Shown: in pieces, positions 1 through 9,632 of the stretch | How positions within the stretch are numbered: the stretch's first letter is position 1 | How the letters are laid out: each line of letters starts with the position of its first letter | NCBI RefSeq assembly: GCF_009932725.1 | Contig: NZ_BLJU01000022.1 | Location: 186,001-250,000 of the forward strand | Reading direction: 5' to 3' | From: Pseudomonas yangonensis | GTDB taxonomy: Bacteria > Pseudomonadota > Gammaproteobacteria > Pseudomonadales > Pseudomonadaceae | Length of the DNA: 64,000 nucleotides | Notes under the pieces: model-generated | Databases searched by the model: none | What the model was told of the DNA's origin: nothing | The model's input: the letters and a program-made list of their open reading frames with translations, nothing else | Program-made: the position numbers and the translations under genes

Positions 1-480
1 GCCGAGCTGAACGAGGCCATCGCCGAGAAGACCCCCGACTGGGGTGTTGAGTTTGCCTACAACAATCGCAACAACCAGTTCGGCGATATGGTGATGGTGC
101 AATTCACGTTCGACCTGCCGTTGTTCGTAGGCACACGTCAGGGGCCCAAGATCAACGCCAGACAACAAAGCGTGTCGCAGATGGAAGCCGAGCAGGAAGC
201 ATTACTGCGCGCCCATCAGGCTGAGCTGGAAGGCGGTATTGCCGAGCTTGAGCAACTGCGCAGGACCTTGTCACGCACCGAAAAAACCTTGATCCCGCTT
301 GCAAGCAAACGTGCCGATCTCGAACTGGCCGCCTACCAAGCCGGTAACAGCCAGCTCACATCCGTTATTACTGCCCAGCGCGACCTGATTGAGGCGCAGC
401 TGCGGCAGATTGAACAGCAGCGCAAGTTGAGCCAGCTCTCCGCAAGCCTGTACTACGCCTATGTGGAGGGCCTGAAATGA
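1..480 (+). CDS. CusC/CzcC-like outer membrane efflux protein, C-terminal part (cut by window edge)
   Basis: The reading frame is open from base 1, so the gene begins outside the window and only about the last 159 residues are seen. They show the features of a TolC-family outer membrane factor of a metal RND pump: a beta-barrel strand segment (FTFDLPLF), then a long amphipathic helix with heptad-like Leu/Glu/Gln spacing, and a second helix ending in a YAYVEGLK tail. In the assembled pump this protein forms the outer membrane channel joined to the CusB-like adaptor and the CusA-like transporter encoded next. Its stop codon overlaps the adaptor start in an ATGA, which points to translational coupling. 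Cu(I)/Ag(I) as substrate is inferred from the downstream genes. Confidence 0.85.
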   Translation, partial: AELNEAIAEKTPDWGVEFAYNNRNNQFGDMVMVQFTFDLPLFVGTRQGPKINARQQSVSQMEAEQEALLRAHQAELEGGIAELEQLRRTLSRTEKTLIPLASKRADLELAAYQAGNSQLTSVITAQRDLIEAQLRQIEQQRKLSQLSASLYYAYVEGLK

Positions 481-1937
481 AGATATCGACATTTGGTTTT
501 GCGGTCGCCGTGCTGACCGTGGGCATTGGCGCGGCGGGCGGTGGCTACTGGCTGGCCCAGCGGCAAGCCAAACACGAGCTACTGCCTAGCTCCGCACCGA
601 CGGACGAGCGCAAGGTGCTCTATTGGTACGACCCTATGCAGCCTGAGCAGCGCTTCGATAAACCGGGCAAGTCACCTTTCATGGATATGGAACTTGTCCC
701 TAAATACGCAGGATCCGAGCAGGATCCGTCTGTCCTGAGCATCCCCGCTCAAGCCGTGCAGAACCTCGGAATGCGAACCTCGATGGTGATCCGAGGTGTA
801 CTGCCCTCGGATATCGAGGCGGTGGGTTCCCTGGCCTATAACCAGCGCGAGGTGGCGAACCTGCAGGCCCGAGCGGGTGGGTTCGTCGAGCGGGTCTACG
901 GACACGCCCCTGGCGATGTATTGCCCGCCGGTACGCCCCTCGTCGACCTGCTGATTCCCGAATGGTCTGCCGCCCAGCTGGAGTTCCTGGCTGTGTTGCG
1001 TACTGCTGACACGCGCTTGATAAGTGCGGCCCAGGAGCGCCTGCGCCTGCTTGGCATGCCTCAATCGTTGGTCGAGCAGGTTCGTCGCAGCGGCCAGCCA
1101 CGGGCGGTTCAGACCATCACCACGCCCATCGCCGGCGAGCTGCAGGCATTGGAAGTGCGTGCCGGGATGACCGTGGCAGCCGGCCAGGACCTGGCGCGGA
1201 TCAACGGGCTGTCCACGGTCTGGCTCGATGCCGCAATCCCCGAAGACCAAGCTGGAGCGGTTCAGCTTGGCGCGAGCATCACCGCCACCCTGACCGCTTT
1301 CCCAGAACAGCCTCTGCAAGGTCGTGTCGTCGCCTTGCTGCCGAGTGCCGACTCGCAGACGCGTACACTCACGGTGCGCAGCGAGCTCACCAATCCCGCC
1401 GGTAAATTGCGCCCCGGCATGTTCGCCGCCGTGCGCCTGAACAGCAGCGTCGAACAACCCGCGCTACTGATCCCGAGTGAAGCTGTGATTCGCACCGGTA
1501 AGCGTGCGCTGGTGATGCTGGCCGAAGCCGATGGGCGCTACCGCCCCCTGGAGATCACTTTGGGCCGCGAGGCCGATGGGCGTCTGGAGGTGTTGTCCGG
1601 TCTTGAGGAAGGACAGTCGGTCGTTACCTCCGGCCAGTTCCTGATCGACTCGGAGGCCAGCCTCCAGGGTGTCGTGGCCAGCCATGTCGAGCTGGACAAT
1701 GCAAAGAAACTCCATGAGTCCCATGGCGTGATTCGTGCCCTGGACGCCGAGGAGGTCACCCTGGAGCACGGTCCATTCGAGAGCCTGAACATGCCCGGCA
1801 TGACCATGGCATTTCCGCTGGCCAGCCCTGAAGTAGCTGCGGGACTCAATCCCGGGGATCACGTACGCATCGGCGCTCGTCAGACGGACTCCGGCTTGCA
1901 AATAGAGCGGCTCGACAAGCAAGGAGAGCAGCCATGA
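477..1937 (+). CDS. cusB: CusB-like periplasmic adaptor with HMBD and C-terminal CusF domain
   Basis: This is the membrane-fusion subunit of a Cu(I)/Ag(I) RND efflux pump, 486 aa. Residues 1-30 form an N-terminal signal/anchor segment. Residues about 48-78 are a heavy-metal-binding domain of the YWYDPMQP...[10 protein letters not shown] type. The central part has the hairpin, lipoyl and beta-barrel segments of adaptor proteins. The last 80 or so residues resemble the periplasmic copper chaperone CusF, with the Met-rich metal site NMPGMTMAF. In E. coli CusF is a separate protein, so here chaperone and adaptor are fused, an arrangement found in many proteobacterial cus loci. It overlaps both neighbours by 4 bp, so cusCBA is translated as a unit. 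Its likely role is to collect periplasmic metal and pass it to CusA. Confidence 0.93.
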   Translation: MKISTFGFAVAVLTVGIGAAGGGYWLAQRQAKHELLPSSAPTDERKVLYWYDPMQPEQRFDKPGKSPFMDMELVPKYAGSEQDPSVLSIPAQAVQNLGMRTSMVIRGVLPSDIEAVGSLAYNQREVANLQARAGGFVERVYGHAPGDVLPAGTPLVDLLIPEWSAAQLEFLAVLRTADTRLISAAQERLRLLGMPQSLVEQVRRSGQPRAVQTITTPIAGELQALEVRAGMTVAAGQDLARINGLSTVWLDAAIPEDQAGAVQLGASITATLTAFPEQPLQGRVVALLPSADSQTRTLTVRSELTNPAGKLRPGMFAAVRLNSSVEQPALLIPSEAVIRTGKRALVMLAEADGRYRPLEITLGREADGRLEVLSGLEEGQSVVTSGQFLIDSEASLQGVVASHVELDNAKKLHESHGVIRALDAEEVTLEHGPFESLNMPGMTMAFPLASPEVAAGLNPGDHVRIGARQTDSGLQIERLDKQGEQP

Positions 1938-4900
1938 TCGCGCGCCTGATCTACTGGTCGATAGGCAACCGCTTCCTGGTGCTGCTGGCGACCCTGTTCA
2001 TCACCGCTTTAGGGATCTGGTCGTTGCGCAACACGCCGGTGGACGCGTTGCCGGATCTCTCAGACACCCAGGTCATCATCAGAACCAGCTTTCCCGGCCA
2101 GGCGCCGCAGATCGTCGAGAACCAGGTGACCTATCCGCTGGCCACCACGATGCTCTCGGTCCCGGGGGCGAAGACGGTGCGCGGCTACTCGTTCTTCGGC
2201 GACTCCTTCGTCTATGTGCTGTTCGAGGACGACACCGATCTCTACTGGGCGCGCTCGCGCGTGCTGGAGTACCTCAACCAGGCCCAGGAACGCCTGCCGG
2301 AGGGCGTCACCACCACTCTGGGCCCGGATGCCACCGGCGTGGGCTGGATCTATCAGTACGCATTGGTCGACCGCAGCGGCCAGCATGACCTGTCCCAGCT
2401 GCGTGCGATGCAGGACTGGTTTCTCAAGTACGAGCTCAAGAGCCTGCCCAACGTGGCCGAGGTGGCCACCCTCGGCGGCATGGTCAAGCAGTATCAGGTG
2501 CTGCTCGATCCGCAGAAGTTGGTGGCTTACGGGGTAACTCAGCAGGAAGTCGAAGCGGCGCTGAAGAGCGCCAACCAGGAAACCGGCGGCGCCATTCTGG
2601 AGCTGGCGGAGCGCGAGTACATGGTGCGGGCCTCGGGCTATTTGGAGAGCCTGGATGATTTTCGCAATGTGCCGCTGCGGGCTTCGGCTAGCGGAATTCC
2701 GGTGCTGCTAGGCCAGGTGGCCACCATTCAACTGGGGCCAGAGATGCGTCGCGGCATTGCCGAATTGGACGGCCAGGGTGAAGTGGTCGGTGGCGTGGTC
2801 ATCCTGCGCTCCGGCAAGAATGCCCGTGACACCATCGCTGCCGTGAAGACCAAGCTGGACAGCCTGAAAGCCAGCCTGCCCGCCGGCGTCGAAGTGGTCA
2901 CTACCTATGACCGTTCGCAACTGATCGACCGTGCCATCGACAACCTCAGCTACAAGCTGCTGGAAGAGTTCGTGGTGGTTGCCTTGGTTTGCCTGATCTT
3001 TCTCTGGCACCTGCGCTCGTCTCTGGTTGCGATCATCACCCTGCCCCTGGGCATCCTGATGGCCTTCATCGTCATGCGCTACCAGGGCGTCAATGCCAAC
3101 ATCATGTCGCTCGGCGGGATCGCCATCGCCATCGGCGCCATGGTCGATGCCGCCGTGGTGATGATCGAGAACGCGCACAAGCACATCGAGGCCTGGAAGG
3201 CGCGGCACCCCAATGAACCGCTCCAGGGTGAGGCGCACTGGCGAGTCATCGGCGAAGCCGCGGCCGAGGTCGGGCCGGCACTCTTCTTCAGCCTGCTGAT
3301 CATCACCCTATCGTTCCTCCCGGTCTTTACCCTGGAGGCCCAGGAAGGACGGCTGTTTGGCCCGCTGGCCTTTACCAAGACCTATGCCATGGCCGCTGCT
3401 GCCGGCCTCTCAGTCACCCTCGTACCGGTGCTAATGGGCTACTGGATTCGTGGGCATATCCCCAGCGAACAGCAAAACCCCTTGAACCGCTGGCTGATCG
3501 GCGCATACCGGCCGGTGCTGGAGTGGGTGCTGGCCTGGCCCAAGGTGACCTTGGCGCTGGCCGTGCTGGTCTTTGTGTCCAGTCTGTGGCCCCTCAGCAG
3601 ACTCGGAGGAGAGTTCCTGCCGCCCATGGACGAAGGCGATCTGTTGTACATGCCTTCGGCCCTGCCCGGTTTGCCGGCGAGCAAGGCAACCCAGCTGCTG
3701 CAGCAAACCAACCGCATGATCCTCACGGTGCCGGAGGTGGCCCGGGTATTTGGCAAAGCCGGGCGAGCGGAGACAGCTACCGATCCGGCACCGCTGGAAA
3801 TGTTCGAGACCACCGTGCAATTCAAGCCGCGCGAACAATGGCGCGCGGGAATGACACCCGAAAAGCTGATCGAGGAACTGGATCGCGCGGTAAAAGTTCC
3901 GGGGCTGTCCAATATCTGGGTGCCGCCCATCCGCAACCGCATCGACATGCTGGCGACGGGGATCAAGAGCCCCATTGGGGTGAAAGTGTCCGGAACCTCC
4001 TTGGTCGACATCGAGCGCATAACGCGCGATATCGAGGCCGTGGCCAAAGAGGTGCCTGGGGTGAGTTCGGCCTTGGCAGAACGCCTTACTGGCGGCCGTT
4101 ACGTGGACATCCAGATCGATCGACTGGCCGCGGCGCGCTATGGCCTGAGCATCGCCGATGTGCAGGCGGTGGTATCGGGCGCCATCGGCGGCAGCAATAT
4201 TGGTGAGACGGTTGAAGGACTGGCCCGCTTCCCGATCAACCTGCGCTATCCCAAGGAGTGGCGAGACAGTCCGCAGGCACTACGGCGTATGCCGATCCTC
4301 ACCCCAGCCGGCCAGCAGATCACCTTGGGCACCGTCGCCCAGGTTAGTCTGACCGAAGGGCCGCCGATGCTGCGCAGCGAGAACGGGCGACTGTCCGGCT
4401 GGGTCTATGTCGATGTCCGCGGGCGCGACCTGGCCTCGACCGTGCGCGAGCTGCAGCAGCGCGTCGCCAAGCGGGTACAACTCGACGCCGGCATGACCGT
4501 CTCCTACTCCGGTCAGTTCGAGTACCTGGAGCGCGCCAATGCACGGCTGGCCTGGGTGGTACCGGCGACCTTGTTGATCATCTTCGTGCTGCTTTACCTG
4601 ACCTTCAGCCGCTTCGGTGAGGCCCTACTGATCATGGCAACCCTGCCCTTCGCCCTATCGGGCGGCATCTGGCTGCTCTACTGGTTCGGCTTCAACCTGT
4701 CGGTTGCCACTGGGGTCGGCTTTATCGCCTTGGCCGGCGTCTCGGCGGAATTTGGGGTGATCATGCTGCTGTACCTGAAGAATGCCTGGCATGCTCGGCT
4801 GGACTCTGGACGCAGCGGTGATCCGGCCCTGCTTGAGGCCATTCGTGAGGGCGCGGTGCTGCGCGTGAGGCCTAAGGTGATGACGGTGGCCGTGATCATC

Positions 4901-5083
4901 GCCGGCCTGCTGCCGATCCTCTGGGGCGGCGGTGCCGGTTCCGAAGTGATGAAGCGCATCGCCGCGCCCATGGTCGGCGGCATGATTACCGCGCCGCTGA
5001 TGTCCATGCTGGTTTTGCCGGCCGCCTACTGGCTGATGCGAAGGCAGCGTACACAGAAGGTTCGCGCACCGCAGGAGCTATAG
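1934..5083 (+). CDS. cusA: CusA-like heavy-metal RND transporter
   Basis: Inner-membrane proton-driven pump of the HME-RND class, 1049 aa, the usual length. The N-terminal segment [15 protein letters not shown], the IENQVTYPL-type stretch and the TM4 motif around [19 protein letters not shown] are typical of CusA/SilA. Twelve membrane segments flank two large periplasmic porter domains. The Cu/Ag specificity is inferred from the Met-rich CusF-type tail of the adaptor and from the island; the Met triad was not aligned. The gene starts at an ATGA overlap with cusB. Downstream, 5093-5128, there is a GC-rich inverted repeat without a T-run that may weakly terminate the operon. The operon promoter lies outside the window. 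Confidence 0.95.
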   Translation: MIARLIYWSIGNRFLVLLATLFITALGIWSLRNTPVDALPDLSDTQVIIRTSFPGQAPQIVENQVTYPLATTMLSVPGAKTVRGYSFFGDSFVYVLFEDDTDLYWARSRVLEYLNQAQERLPEGVTTTLGPDATGVGWIYQYALVDRSGQHDLSQLRAMQDWFLKYELKSLPNVAEVATLGGMVKQYQVLLDPQKLVAYGVTQQEVEAALKSANQETGGAILELAEREYMVRASGYLESLDDFRNVPLRASASGIPVLLGQVATIQLGPEMRRGIAELDGQGEVVGGVVILRSGKNARDTIAAVKTKLDSLKASLPAGVEVVTTYDRSQLIDRAIDNLSYKLLEEFVVVALVCLIFLWHLRSSLVAIITLPLGILMAFIVMRYQGVNANIMSLGGIAIAIGAMVDAAVVMIENAHKHIEAWKARHPNEPLQGEAHWRVIGEAAAEVGPALFFSLLIITLSFLPVFTLEAQEGRLFGPLAFTKTYAMAAAAGLSVTLVPVLMGYWIRGHIPSEQQNPLNRWLIGAYRPVLEWVLAWPKVTLALAVLVFVSSLWPLSRLGGEFLPPMDEGDLLYMPSALPGLPASKATQLLQQTNRMILTVPEVARVFGKAGRAETATDPAPLEMFETTVQFKPREQWRAGMTPEKLIEELDRAVKVPGLSNIWVPPIRNRIDMLATGIKSPIGVKVSGTSLVDIERITRDIEAVAKEVPGVSSALAERLTGGRYVDIQIDRLAAARYGLSIADVQAVVSGAIGGSNIGETVEGLARFPINLRYPKEWRDSPQALRRMPILTPAGQQITLGTVAQVSLTEGPPMLRSENGRLSGWVYVDVRGRDLASTVRELQQRVAKRVQLDAGMTVSYSGQFEYLERANARLAWVVPATLLIIFVLLYLTFSRFGEALLIMATLPFALSGGIWLLYWFGFNLSVATGVGFIALAGVSAEFGVIMLLYLKNAWHARLDSGRSGDPALLEAIREGAVLRVRPKVMTVAVIIAGLLPILWGGGAGSEVMKRIAAPMVGGMITAPLMSMLVLPAAYWLMRRQRTQKVRAPQEL

Positions 5084-5144
5084 CTTTACAAACCCGGGCA
5101 AGCCACGCGCCAAGCTGACTCGCCCGGGTAACGCGGCAGGAAGC

Positions 5145-5160
5145 ATTACGGCGATGTAAC
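5145..5160 (+). promoter_or_regulatory. Putative CopR box upstream of the DUF2790 gene
   Basis: ATTACGGCGATGTAAC fits the pattern AYTAC-N6-GTMAN that recurs seven times in this island. It lies 69 bp before the start of the small periplasmic gene at 5229. Binding by the CopR encoded at 25369 is inferred from the recurrence and from known CopR boxes in Pseudomonas. Confidence 0.55.
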
Positions 5161-5228
5161 TTTGACTTCATTTTTATGACAGGTTGAGCGGATATATTTT
5201 AATCACCACCTTGAAGGAGTGATTAAAC

Positions 5229-5561
5229 ATGAAAAGCCTCAAAGTTATTGCAGCCCTTGCCGCTATGGTTGTTTCCTCTGCCACTCTGGCAGAAGGCGGC
5301 GCTGATCGTGTTTATGGTCGGATGATTCAGGCCAATGAGCAGGCCATGCAAGAGTATGCTGCCGCTAACGGAAAGAATCCGCCTGAAGTTATTCATTACC
5401 GCTACGGCATGAAACTCGATATCGCCAGGGTCGTGGCCACTACCCCGACGGACTCTAGCTGCGGTGTGATGCCGGCCCAGATGACCTACGAGGACTCCAA
5501 TGGCGATCTGAATATTCTTGAATACCGGGCAGCCGGGACAGGTTGCCGTAATCAAAACTAG
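5229..5561 (+). CDS. DUF2790 small periplasmic protein with PtrA-like N-terminus
   Basis: 110 aa. Residues 1-21 are a signal peptide (MKSLKVIAALAAMVVSSATLA). The mature protein begins EGGADRVYGRM, nearly identical to the start of the two PtrA-like proteins elsewhere in the island. The C-terminal half (PPEVIHYRYGMKLDIARV, then SSCGVMPAQMTYEDSNG and a final Cys) is the DUF2790 domain known from many small Pseudomonas proteins. Two cysteines may form a disulfide. A good Shine-Dalgarno (AAGGAG) sits before the ATG. Function is unknown; position next to cusA and behind a putative CopR box suggest a copper-induced periplasmic protein. DUF2790 members can also be found outside metal loci, so the link to copper rests on context. 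Confidence 0.8.
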   Translation: MKSLKVIAALAAMVVSSATLAEGGADRVYGRMIQANEQAMQEYAAANGKNPPEVIHYRYGMKLDIARVVATTPTDSSCGVMPAQMTYEDSNGDLNILEYRAAGTGCRNQN

Positions 5562-5576
5562 ATAAATGACATCGCG

Positions 5577-5592
5577 CTGACTGAAATGTAAT
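5577..5592 (-). promoter_or_regulatory. Putative CopR box upstream of oprD-type gene
   Basis: Read on the minus strand this is ATTACATTTCAGTCAG, a full match to AYTAC-N6-GTMAG. It lies 126 bp before the porin start at 5719. If functional, it would bring an outer membrane porin into the copper regulon. Confidence 0.5.
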
Positions 5593-5718
5593 TTCCAAGT
5601 CACCCTGACGTTATTTGGCATGTGGAAATATGACCAAGGCGTGCCTGGCTATGCCCGGCGCGCTTGGCACATATATGCGACCACACAATGACAACTGCCA
5701 ATAACATCAGGAGCATTT

Positions 5719-7044
5719 ATGAATAACAGAACCCTGTTAGGACTTTCTCTGCTCACTCTGAGCGTCAGTACCGGGCAAGCTGCAATGGCCGCCGGCGAGA
5801 AAGGCGAGGGATTTATCGAAGGCAGCAGCCTGACCATCCTCAATCGAAATCTCTACTTCAACCGTGACTTCCGCAAAGGCCAGTCCAGCAGCTCGGGTAA
5901 TGGCTATTCGGAAGAGTGGGCGCATGGCGTGATAGGCCGATTCGAGTCTGGCTTCACCGAGGGCACCATAGGCTTCGGTGTCGATGCCTTTGCCATGCTA
6001 GGACTCAAACTTGACACCGGCGACGGCCGTTCAGGAGCCGGTGGCTCAGTCGATGTGCTGCCTTACAACAGCCTCGGGCAGGCTGAGGATAACTACTCCA
6101 AACTGGGTGGCGCGGTGAAAGCTCGGTTCATGGATACCGAGATCAAGGCAGGCGACGTCTTTCCCGTCAGCCCGGTCGTCCAATACGGTGATGCACGGCT
6201 TTTACCGGAGAGTTTTCGAGGTGTCACCGTGGTCAACAGCAGCGTGGAAGGACTGTCGCTTCAGGGCGGTCGCCTCCACTCGATGAGCCAACCCAATACC
6301 AGCAGCATGCGCGACGGCTTCGCTACCTTCTACGCGGGCGAAGTGGACTCGCCATGGATCGCCTATTTCGGTGGTGATTACACGCTTAATGACAACGTCG
6401 GCTTTAGTCTCTACACCAGCCGCCTCAAGGATGCCTGGAATCAATATTACGCGGGCACCACGCTGAGCTACCCGCTTGCGGACGATGTCGCCTTGATCGG
6501 CGGGCTGAACTACTACAAGGCGGTCGATGAAGGGAAGCAGCTCCTCGGGAGCTTCGATAACAACATCTGGAGCGGCAATGTCGGCATCCAATTCGGCGCT
6601 CACACAGTGCTGGTGGGTCTCCAGCGCAACAATGGCGATGATGACTTCGACTACTTGCGCCAATCGGACTCCATCTACCTCGACAACTCCATCCAGTACA
6701 GCGACTTCAACTCGCCGAAGGAGAAGTCATGGCAAGTGCGCTATGGCCTGGATATGGAGCCTTTCGGTGTGCCTGGATTGAGCTTCATGACTCGATATGC
6801 CCAGGGCTGGGATGCCGACTACAGCAACGCCAACGAAGTCTATATGCGCCGTGATGACAACGGCGATCCGTTGACCAACCAGAAGCGCTGGGAGCGGGAC
6901 ATCGAGGCCAAGTACGTTGTGCAGTCTGGGTCGTTGAAGGACATGTCCTTTCGCATTCGACAAGCCACGACTCGCGCCACCGACTTCGAGTCGGATCTGG
7001 ATGAGTTCCGCTTCATTGTCGAATACCCGCTGGAAGTTCTCTAA
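5719..7044 (+). CDS. OprD-family outer membrane porin
   Basis: 441 aa with a signal peptide ending around residue 25 (GQAAMA) and a mature start GFIEGSSLTILNRNLYFNRDFR, the standard opening of OprD-family porins. The rest alternates amphipathic beta strands and acidic loops, and the C-terminus ends in the barrel-closing strand DEFRFIVEYPLEVL. Length matches the family (about 420-450 aa). OprD proteins admit small substrates such as basic amino acids or organic acids; the substrate cannot be told from sequence. Position between cusA and the cop operon and the upstream CopR-like site suggest copper-dependent expression. A strong hairpin follows directly after the stop. Family call is firm, copper role is inference. 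Confidence 0.9.
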   Translation: MNNRTLLGLSLLTLSVSTGQAAMAAGEKGEGFIEGSSLTILNRNLYFNRDFRKGQSSSSGNGYSEEWAHGVIGRFESGFTEGTIGFGVDAFAMLGLKLDTGDGRSGAGGSVDVLPYNSLGQAEDNYSKLGGAVKARFMDTEIKAGDVFPVSPVVQYGDARLLPESFRGVTVVNSSVEGLSLQGGRLHSMSQPNTSSMRDGFATFYAGEVDSPWIAYFGGDYTLNDNVGFSLYTSRLKDAWNQYYAGTTLSYPLADDVALIGGLNYYKAVDEGKQLLGSFDNNIWSGNVGIQFGAHTVLVGLQRNNGDDDFDYLRQSDSIYLDNSIQYSDFNSPKEKSWQVRYGLDMEPFGVPGLSFMTRYAQGWDADYSNANEVYMRRDDNGDPLTNQKRWERDIEAKYVVQSGSLKDMSFRIRQATTRATDFESDLDEFRFIVEYPLEVL

Positions 7045-7051
7045 CCTCGGT

Positions 7052-7080
7052 GCGCGAGCGGGTTGATTGCCCGCTCGCGC
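7052..7080 (+). terminator. Hairpin downstream of the porin gene
   Basis: An 11-bp perfect stem GCGCGAGCGGG / CCCGCTCGCGC with a 7-nt loop starts 7 bp after the porin stop. There is no clear T-run, so it may stabilise the 3' end rather than terminate on its own. Confidence 0.55.
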
Positions 7081-7131
7081 CGTGGTCCTGCTGTCCCCTC
7101 GTAGTGCTCCTTTGGTTTGGAGACAGCCCTT

Positions 7132-7153
7132 GGCGCCCTCGGGCGCCTTTTTT
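7132..7153 (+). terminator. Rho-independent terminator at the broken end of the ISL3 element
   Basis: GGCGCCC-TC-GGGCGCC followed by TTTTTT is a compact terminator on the plus strand. It sits directly against the point (about 7156) where transposase homology stops, so it came from the sequence that replaced the missing end of the element. Confidence 0.7.
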
Positions 7154-7155
7154 AC

Positions 7156-7633
7156 TTAGGTATAGCTCGTCAATGCCCAGGATGCGGGGCGTCTCGAAGC
7201 GGTGCCAGCGCCCCAGGAACTCGGCGCGGGCGTTGAAGATGTCGCGCACCGTCTTCTCGTCCAGGCCGGTCTGTGCCGCCACAAAGGTGTAGGGGTGGTT
7301 GAAGGATTCCTTCTCCACGTACTCATGCAGCCGCAGTGTCATACGGAATCCGTCCACCATCTCCGGTAGCTGGGGCCTGAATGTTGTCTTGCAGGCCCGG
7401 CAGGTGTATCGGCGGCGGACCACCCAGAGAGTGACCCGCTTGCCGTGGATGGGCAGATCACGATAGGGAACGTCACGCTTGCCGAACCGTACGAACTCAC
7501 CCTGCACGCCGCATTCCTCGCAGGCGATGGGATCGGGCCCGTCCACCTGGAAGTGCATTTCGTCGTCGGTTGATTTGCAGCCCAGTACTTGGTATTGCGG
7601 CAGGTGAAGGATGTTGTCGGGAAGTTCGGTCAT
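7156..7633 (-). pseudogene. tnpA: ISL3-family transposase, 3' truncated
   Basis: About 159 residues remain of a protein that is normally near 400. The N-terminal zinc-ribbon (CEECGVQGEFV and YTCRACKTTF Cys pairs), the helix-turn-helix region and the first catalytic Asp in ILGIDELYL are present. Homology stops right after that motif, so the second and third DDE residues are missing and the protein cannot be an active transposase. The open frame runs on to 7013, but that part encodes sequence unrelated to transposases. It is read from a start at 7633, 21 bp downstream of the lspA stop, so it may still be transcribed with the metal cassette. Confidence 0.88.
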
Positions 7634-7654
7634 GGTGTTGTATAAGCGTAGGTG

Positions 7655-8167
7655 TCAGTCAGATCCATCCGGCTCGGCATTGGTGTTTGCTTTTTTACCC
7701 AACAAGCTGCTGGAAACGAAAAGTAAGGCACCGAGGACAATTGCAATATCAGCCAGGTTGAAGGCCGGCCAATGCCAGTCTCGCCAATAGAAATCAAAGG
7801 AATCCACAACATAGCCGCGAAAGACCCGGTCAATCAGGTTGCCCATGGCGCCACCGAGGATAAGACTGTAAGCGATGGCTTCTCCTTTATGACGATTTTC
7901 AAGGATCAGCTTGATCAGAAAAATCGAGACCACTACCGCGATTCCGATAAAAAAGTAGCGCTGCCAGCCTCCACCATTCGCAAAAAGACTGAATGCGGCA
8001 CCGGTGTTCCATAGGTGCACCCAGTTAAAGAACGGGGTCACCGAAACATACTCGCCATAGGCCATTGATTGCTGCACCAGCCACTTTACAGCCTGATCAG
8101 ACGCTGCCAGCAGGCCCGATATGGACAATAGGGCATACGGCGAGAGCTTTTTGCCAATAATGAGCAT
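7655..8167 (-). CDS. lspA: Signal peptidase II (lipoprotein signal peptidase), element-borne copy
   Basis: 170 aa, the usual length. It cleaves the signal peptide of prolipoproteins in the inner membrane. Four hydrophobic segments are visible, and the catalytic aspartates are D122 (in YVVDSFDF) and D140 (in FNLADI), with the conserved NxxD-type motifs GGAMGNLIDR and WPAFNLAD. This is an additional copy carried by the ISL3 element, not the housekeeping gene, which normally follows ileS. An lspA homologue is also part of the lead-resistance pbr operon of Cupriavidus (PbrC), which fits the CDF and CadR/PbrR-type genes beside it. It is 3 bp downstream of the CDF gene, in the same operon. Confidence 0.93.
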   Translation of the reverse strand: MLIIGKKLSPYALLSISGLLAASDQAVKWLVQQSMAYGEYVSVTPFFNWVHLWNTGAAFSLFANGGGWQRYFFIGIAVVVSIFLIKLILENRHKGEAIAYSLILGGAMGNLIDRVFRGYVVDSFDFYWRDWHWPAFNLADIAIVLGALLFVSSSLLGKKANTNAEPDGSD

Positions 8168-8170
8168 TAT

Positions 8171-9067
8171 TTAACCCTTCAACGCCAAAATGCGTCTGGC
8201 ACCGTTAAGTACAATGCCCCCCGCGATGGTGCCGATAATCAGATCCGGATAATTGGAACCGGTCCACGCGACCAGGGCGCCGGCGGTGATGACCCCCAGG
8301 TTGATCACCACGTCGTTGGCCGAGAATATCCAGCTTGCCTTCATGTGCGCCCCGCCTTCCCGATGTTTGGATATGAGCAGCAGACAACTGGTATTGGCAA
8401 TCAATGCGACGAATGCGATAGCCATCATCACCAGCGATTCAGGCTCACTACCGAATACAAAGCGTCTCACCACCTCTACGAGCACGCCCACAGCCAAGAT
8501 CAGTTGCAGTACACCAGCAAGATGCGCGGCACGTACCTGCATTTTCACGCTATGTCCAACCGCATAAAGGGCAAGCCCGTACACCGCCGCATCGGCAAAA
8601 TTGTCCAGGGATTCTCCAATCAGGCCGGTGGACTGGGCGATCAGACCGGCAGTCATTTCCACCACGAACAGAAGTGCATTGATGCCGAGCAACCAGCGCA
8701 GGGTCCCGGATTCTTGCTTAGCAGAAGCTGCCGAAAACTCGGCGGCCTTGATGGTCTCCGGATTTGCAGCGACGGTTTCCTGAAGCGAGGCGCCTAGCCC
8801 CAAGGTCTTCAGTTTCGAGGTGACGGGCTCGACCTCGCCGTCATGCACGACCTTCAGCCGGCGGTTCGACAAGTCGAAGGACAGCGCCCGAATCTCCTCA
8901 AAGCCGTTCAGGGCTAGGCGAATCATTCGTTCTTCTGATGGACAGTCCATCTTCGGCACGGCATAAACACTGACCCATCTCCCTGGCGCCTCGGAGGAGG
9001 CCTGTATATCGGTATCCGCTGCGGACGTTGCATCACCGCCACAGGCGCCACCACAGGATTTGCTCAT
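8171..9067 (-). CDS. CDF-family metal exporter with N-terminal metal-binding domain
   Basis: 298 aa from the ATG at 9067; a TTG further upstream (9088) would add seven residues but has no support. The N-terminus is Cys-rich (SCGGACGGD) and is followed by an HMA-like fold with YAVPKMDCPSEERM. From about residue 120 come membrane segments of a cation diffusion facilitator, including the LIGESLDNFADAAVYG metal-site helix and a second site ANDVVINLGV. CDF proteins export divalent metals such as Zn, Cd or Pb by proton antiport. It is driven by a MerR-type promoter in the divergent spacer and shares the operon with lspA. Substrate (Pb/Cd/Zn) is inferred from the adjacent CadR/PbrR-like regulator. 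Confidence 0.88.
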   Translation of the reverse strand: MSKSCGGACGGDATSAADTDIQASSEAPGRWVSVYAVPKMDCPSEERMIRLALNGFEEIRALSFDLSNRRLKVVHDGEVEPVTSKLKTLGLGASLQETVAANPETIKAAEFSAASAKQESGTLRWLLGINALLFVVEMTAGLIAQSTGLIGESLDNFADAAVYGLALYAVGHSVKMQVRAAHLAGVLQLILAVGVLVEVVRRFVFGSEPESLVMMAIAFVALIANTSCLLLISKHREGGAHMKASWIFSANDVVINLGVITAGALVAWTGSNYPDLIIGTIAGGIVLNGARRILALKG

Positions 9068-9100
9068 GATACGACTCCACTTGAACAATGTTGTGGTACC

Positions 9101-9131
9101 ACTTAAAACTATAAAGCTACTATAAGGTCAA
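9101..9131 (-). promoter_or_regulatory. MerR-type promoter/operator for the CDF-lspA operon
   Basis: On the minus strand a -35 TTGACC (9131-9126) and a -10-like TTAAGT (9106-9101) are separated by 19 bp, the over-long spacing that MerR-family activators correct. The spacer contains the imperfect dyad CTTATAGTAGCTTTATAG. The divergent regulator gene starts 32 bp away. Confidence 0.75.
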
Positions 9132-9162
9132 TAGAGTAAAGAATCCGTTGGGGAGGAGGCTG

Positions 9163-9570
9163 ATGCGCATTGGTCAGTTGGCGCAGTTGGTAGGGGTCGA
9201 AACACAGACGATCCGCTTCTATGAACAGCAGGGCTTGTTGCCGCCGCCTGATCGGCAGGACAACGGTTACCGTGTCTATACCGAGAAGCATGGTGAGGGG
9301 CTGGCCTTCATCCGTCGCTGCAGAATCCTGGGCCTGTCACTGGCTGAGATTCACGAACTACAGAGCTATAAGGACGACCCTCATCAGCCTTGTACCGCCG
9401 TCAACGCCTTGCTCGATGATCACATCTCTCATGTGCGGTCGCAGATAACCGCTCTGCAAGCGCTTGAGAAACAACTCGTTTCACTGAGAGCGAGTTGCAA
9501 CGATGACCGGGAAGTTGAGGCGTGTGGGGTTCTTGCTGGAATTAGCGAAGGAAACATGCACCAGCAGTAG
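9163..9570 (+). CDS. MerR-family metal-responsive regulator, CadR/PbrR type
   Basis: 135 aa from the ATG at 9163, preceded by the strong Shine-Dalgarno GGGAGGAGG; an upstream TTG would run through this ribosome site. Residues 1-70 hold the winged helix (MRIGQLAQLVGVETQTIRFYE). A dimerisation helix follows, and the metal-binding cysteines are C77, C112 and C121, the arrangement of CadR and PbrR. It therefore senses a divalent soft metal, Cd or Pb being most likely, and activates the divergent CDF-lspA operon. The C-terminus is His-poor, ending MHQQ, whereas some CadR proteins have a His-rich tail. It is the last gene before the preserved end of the ISL3 element. Confidence 0.9.
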   Translation: MRIGQLAQLVGVETQTIRFYEQQGLLPPPDRQDNGYRVYTEKHGEGLAFIRRCRILGLSLAEIHELQSYKDDPHQPCTAVNALLDDHISHVRSQITALQALEKQLVSLRASCNDDREVEACGVLAGISEGNMHQQ

Positions 9571-9632
9571 GTGAAGCATCAACCAGATAATCCGATGAGA
9601 TGCCGGTCTGTCTCACTCTCATGCAAAGGTAA

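Noticed and set aside
5093-5128. GC-rich inverted repeat after cusA as a terminator
   Set aside because: The stem is only 7 bp with a 22-nt loop and no T-run, too weak to call.
5166-5182. TTCATTTTTATGACAG-like sequence as a second CopR box before the DUF2790 gene
   Set aside because: Spacing between the half-sites does not fit AYTAC-N6-GTMAN; the site at 5145 fits better.
7013-7155. Extension of the transposase frame to 7013
   Set aside because: The residues after the ELYL motif do not look like transposase and cross two terminators and the end of the porin gene; homology ends at about 7156.
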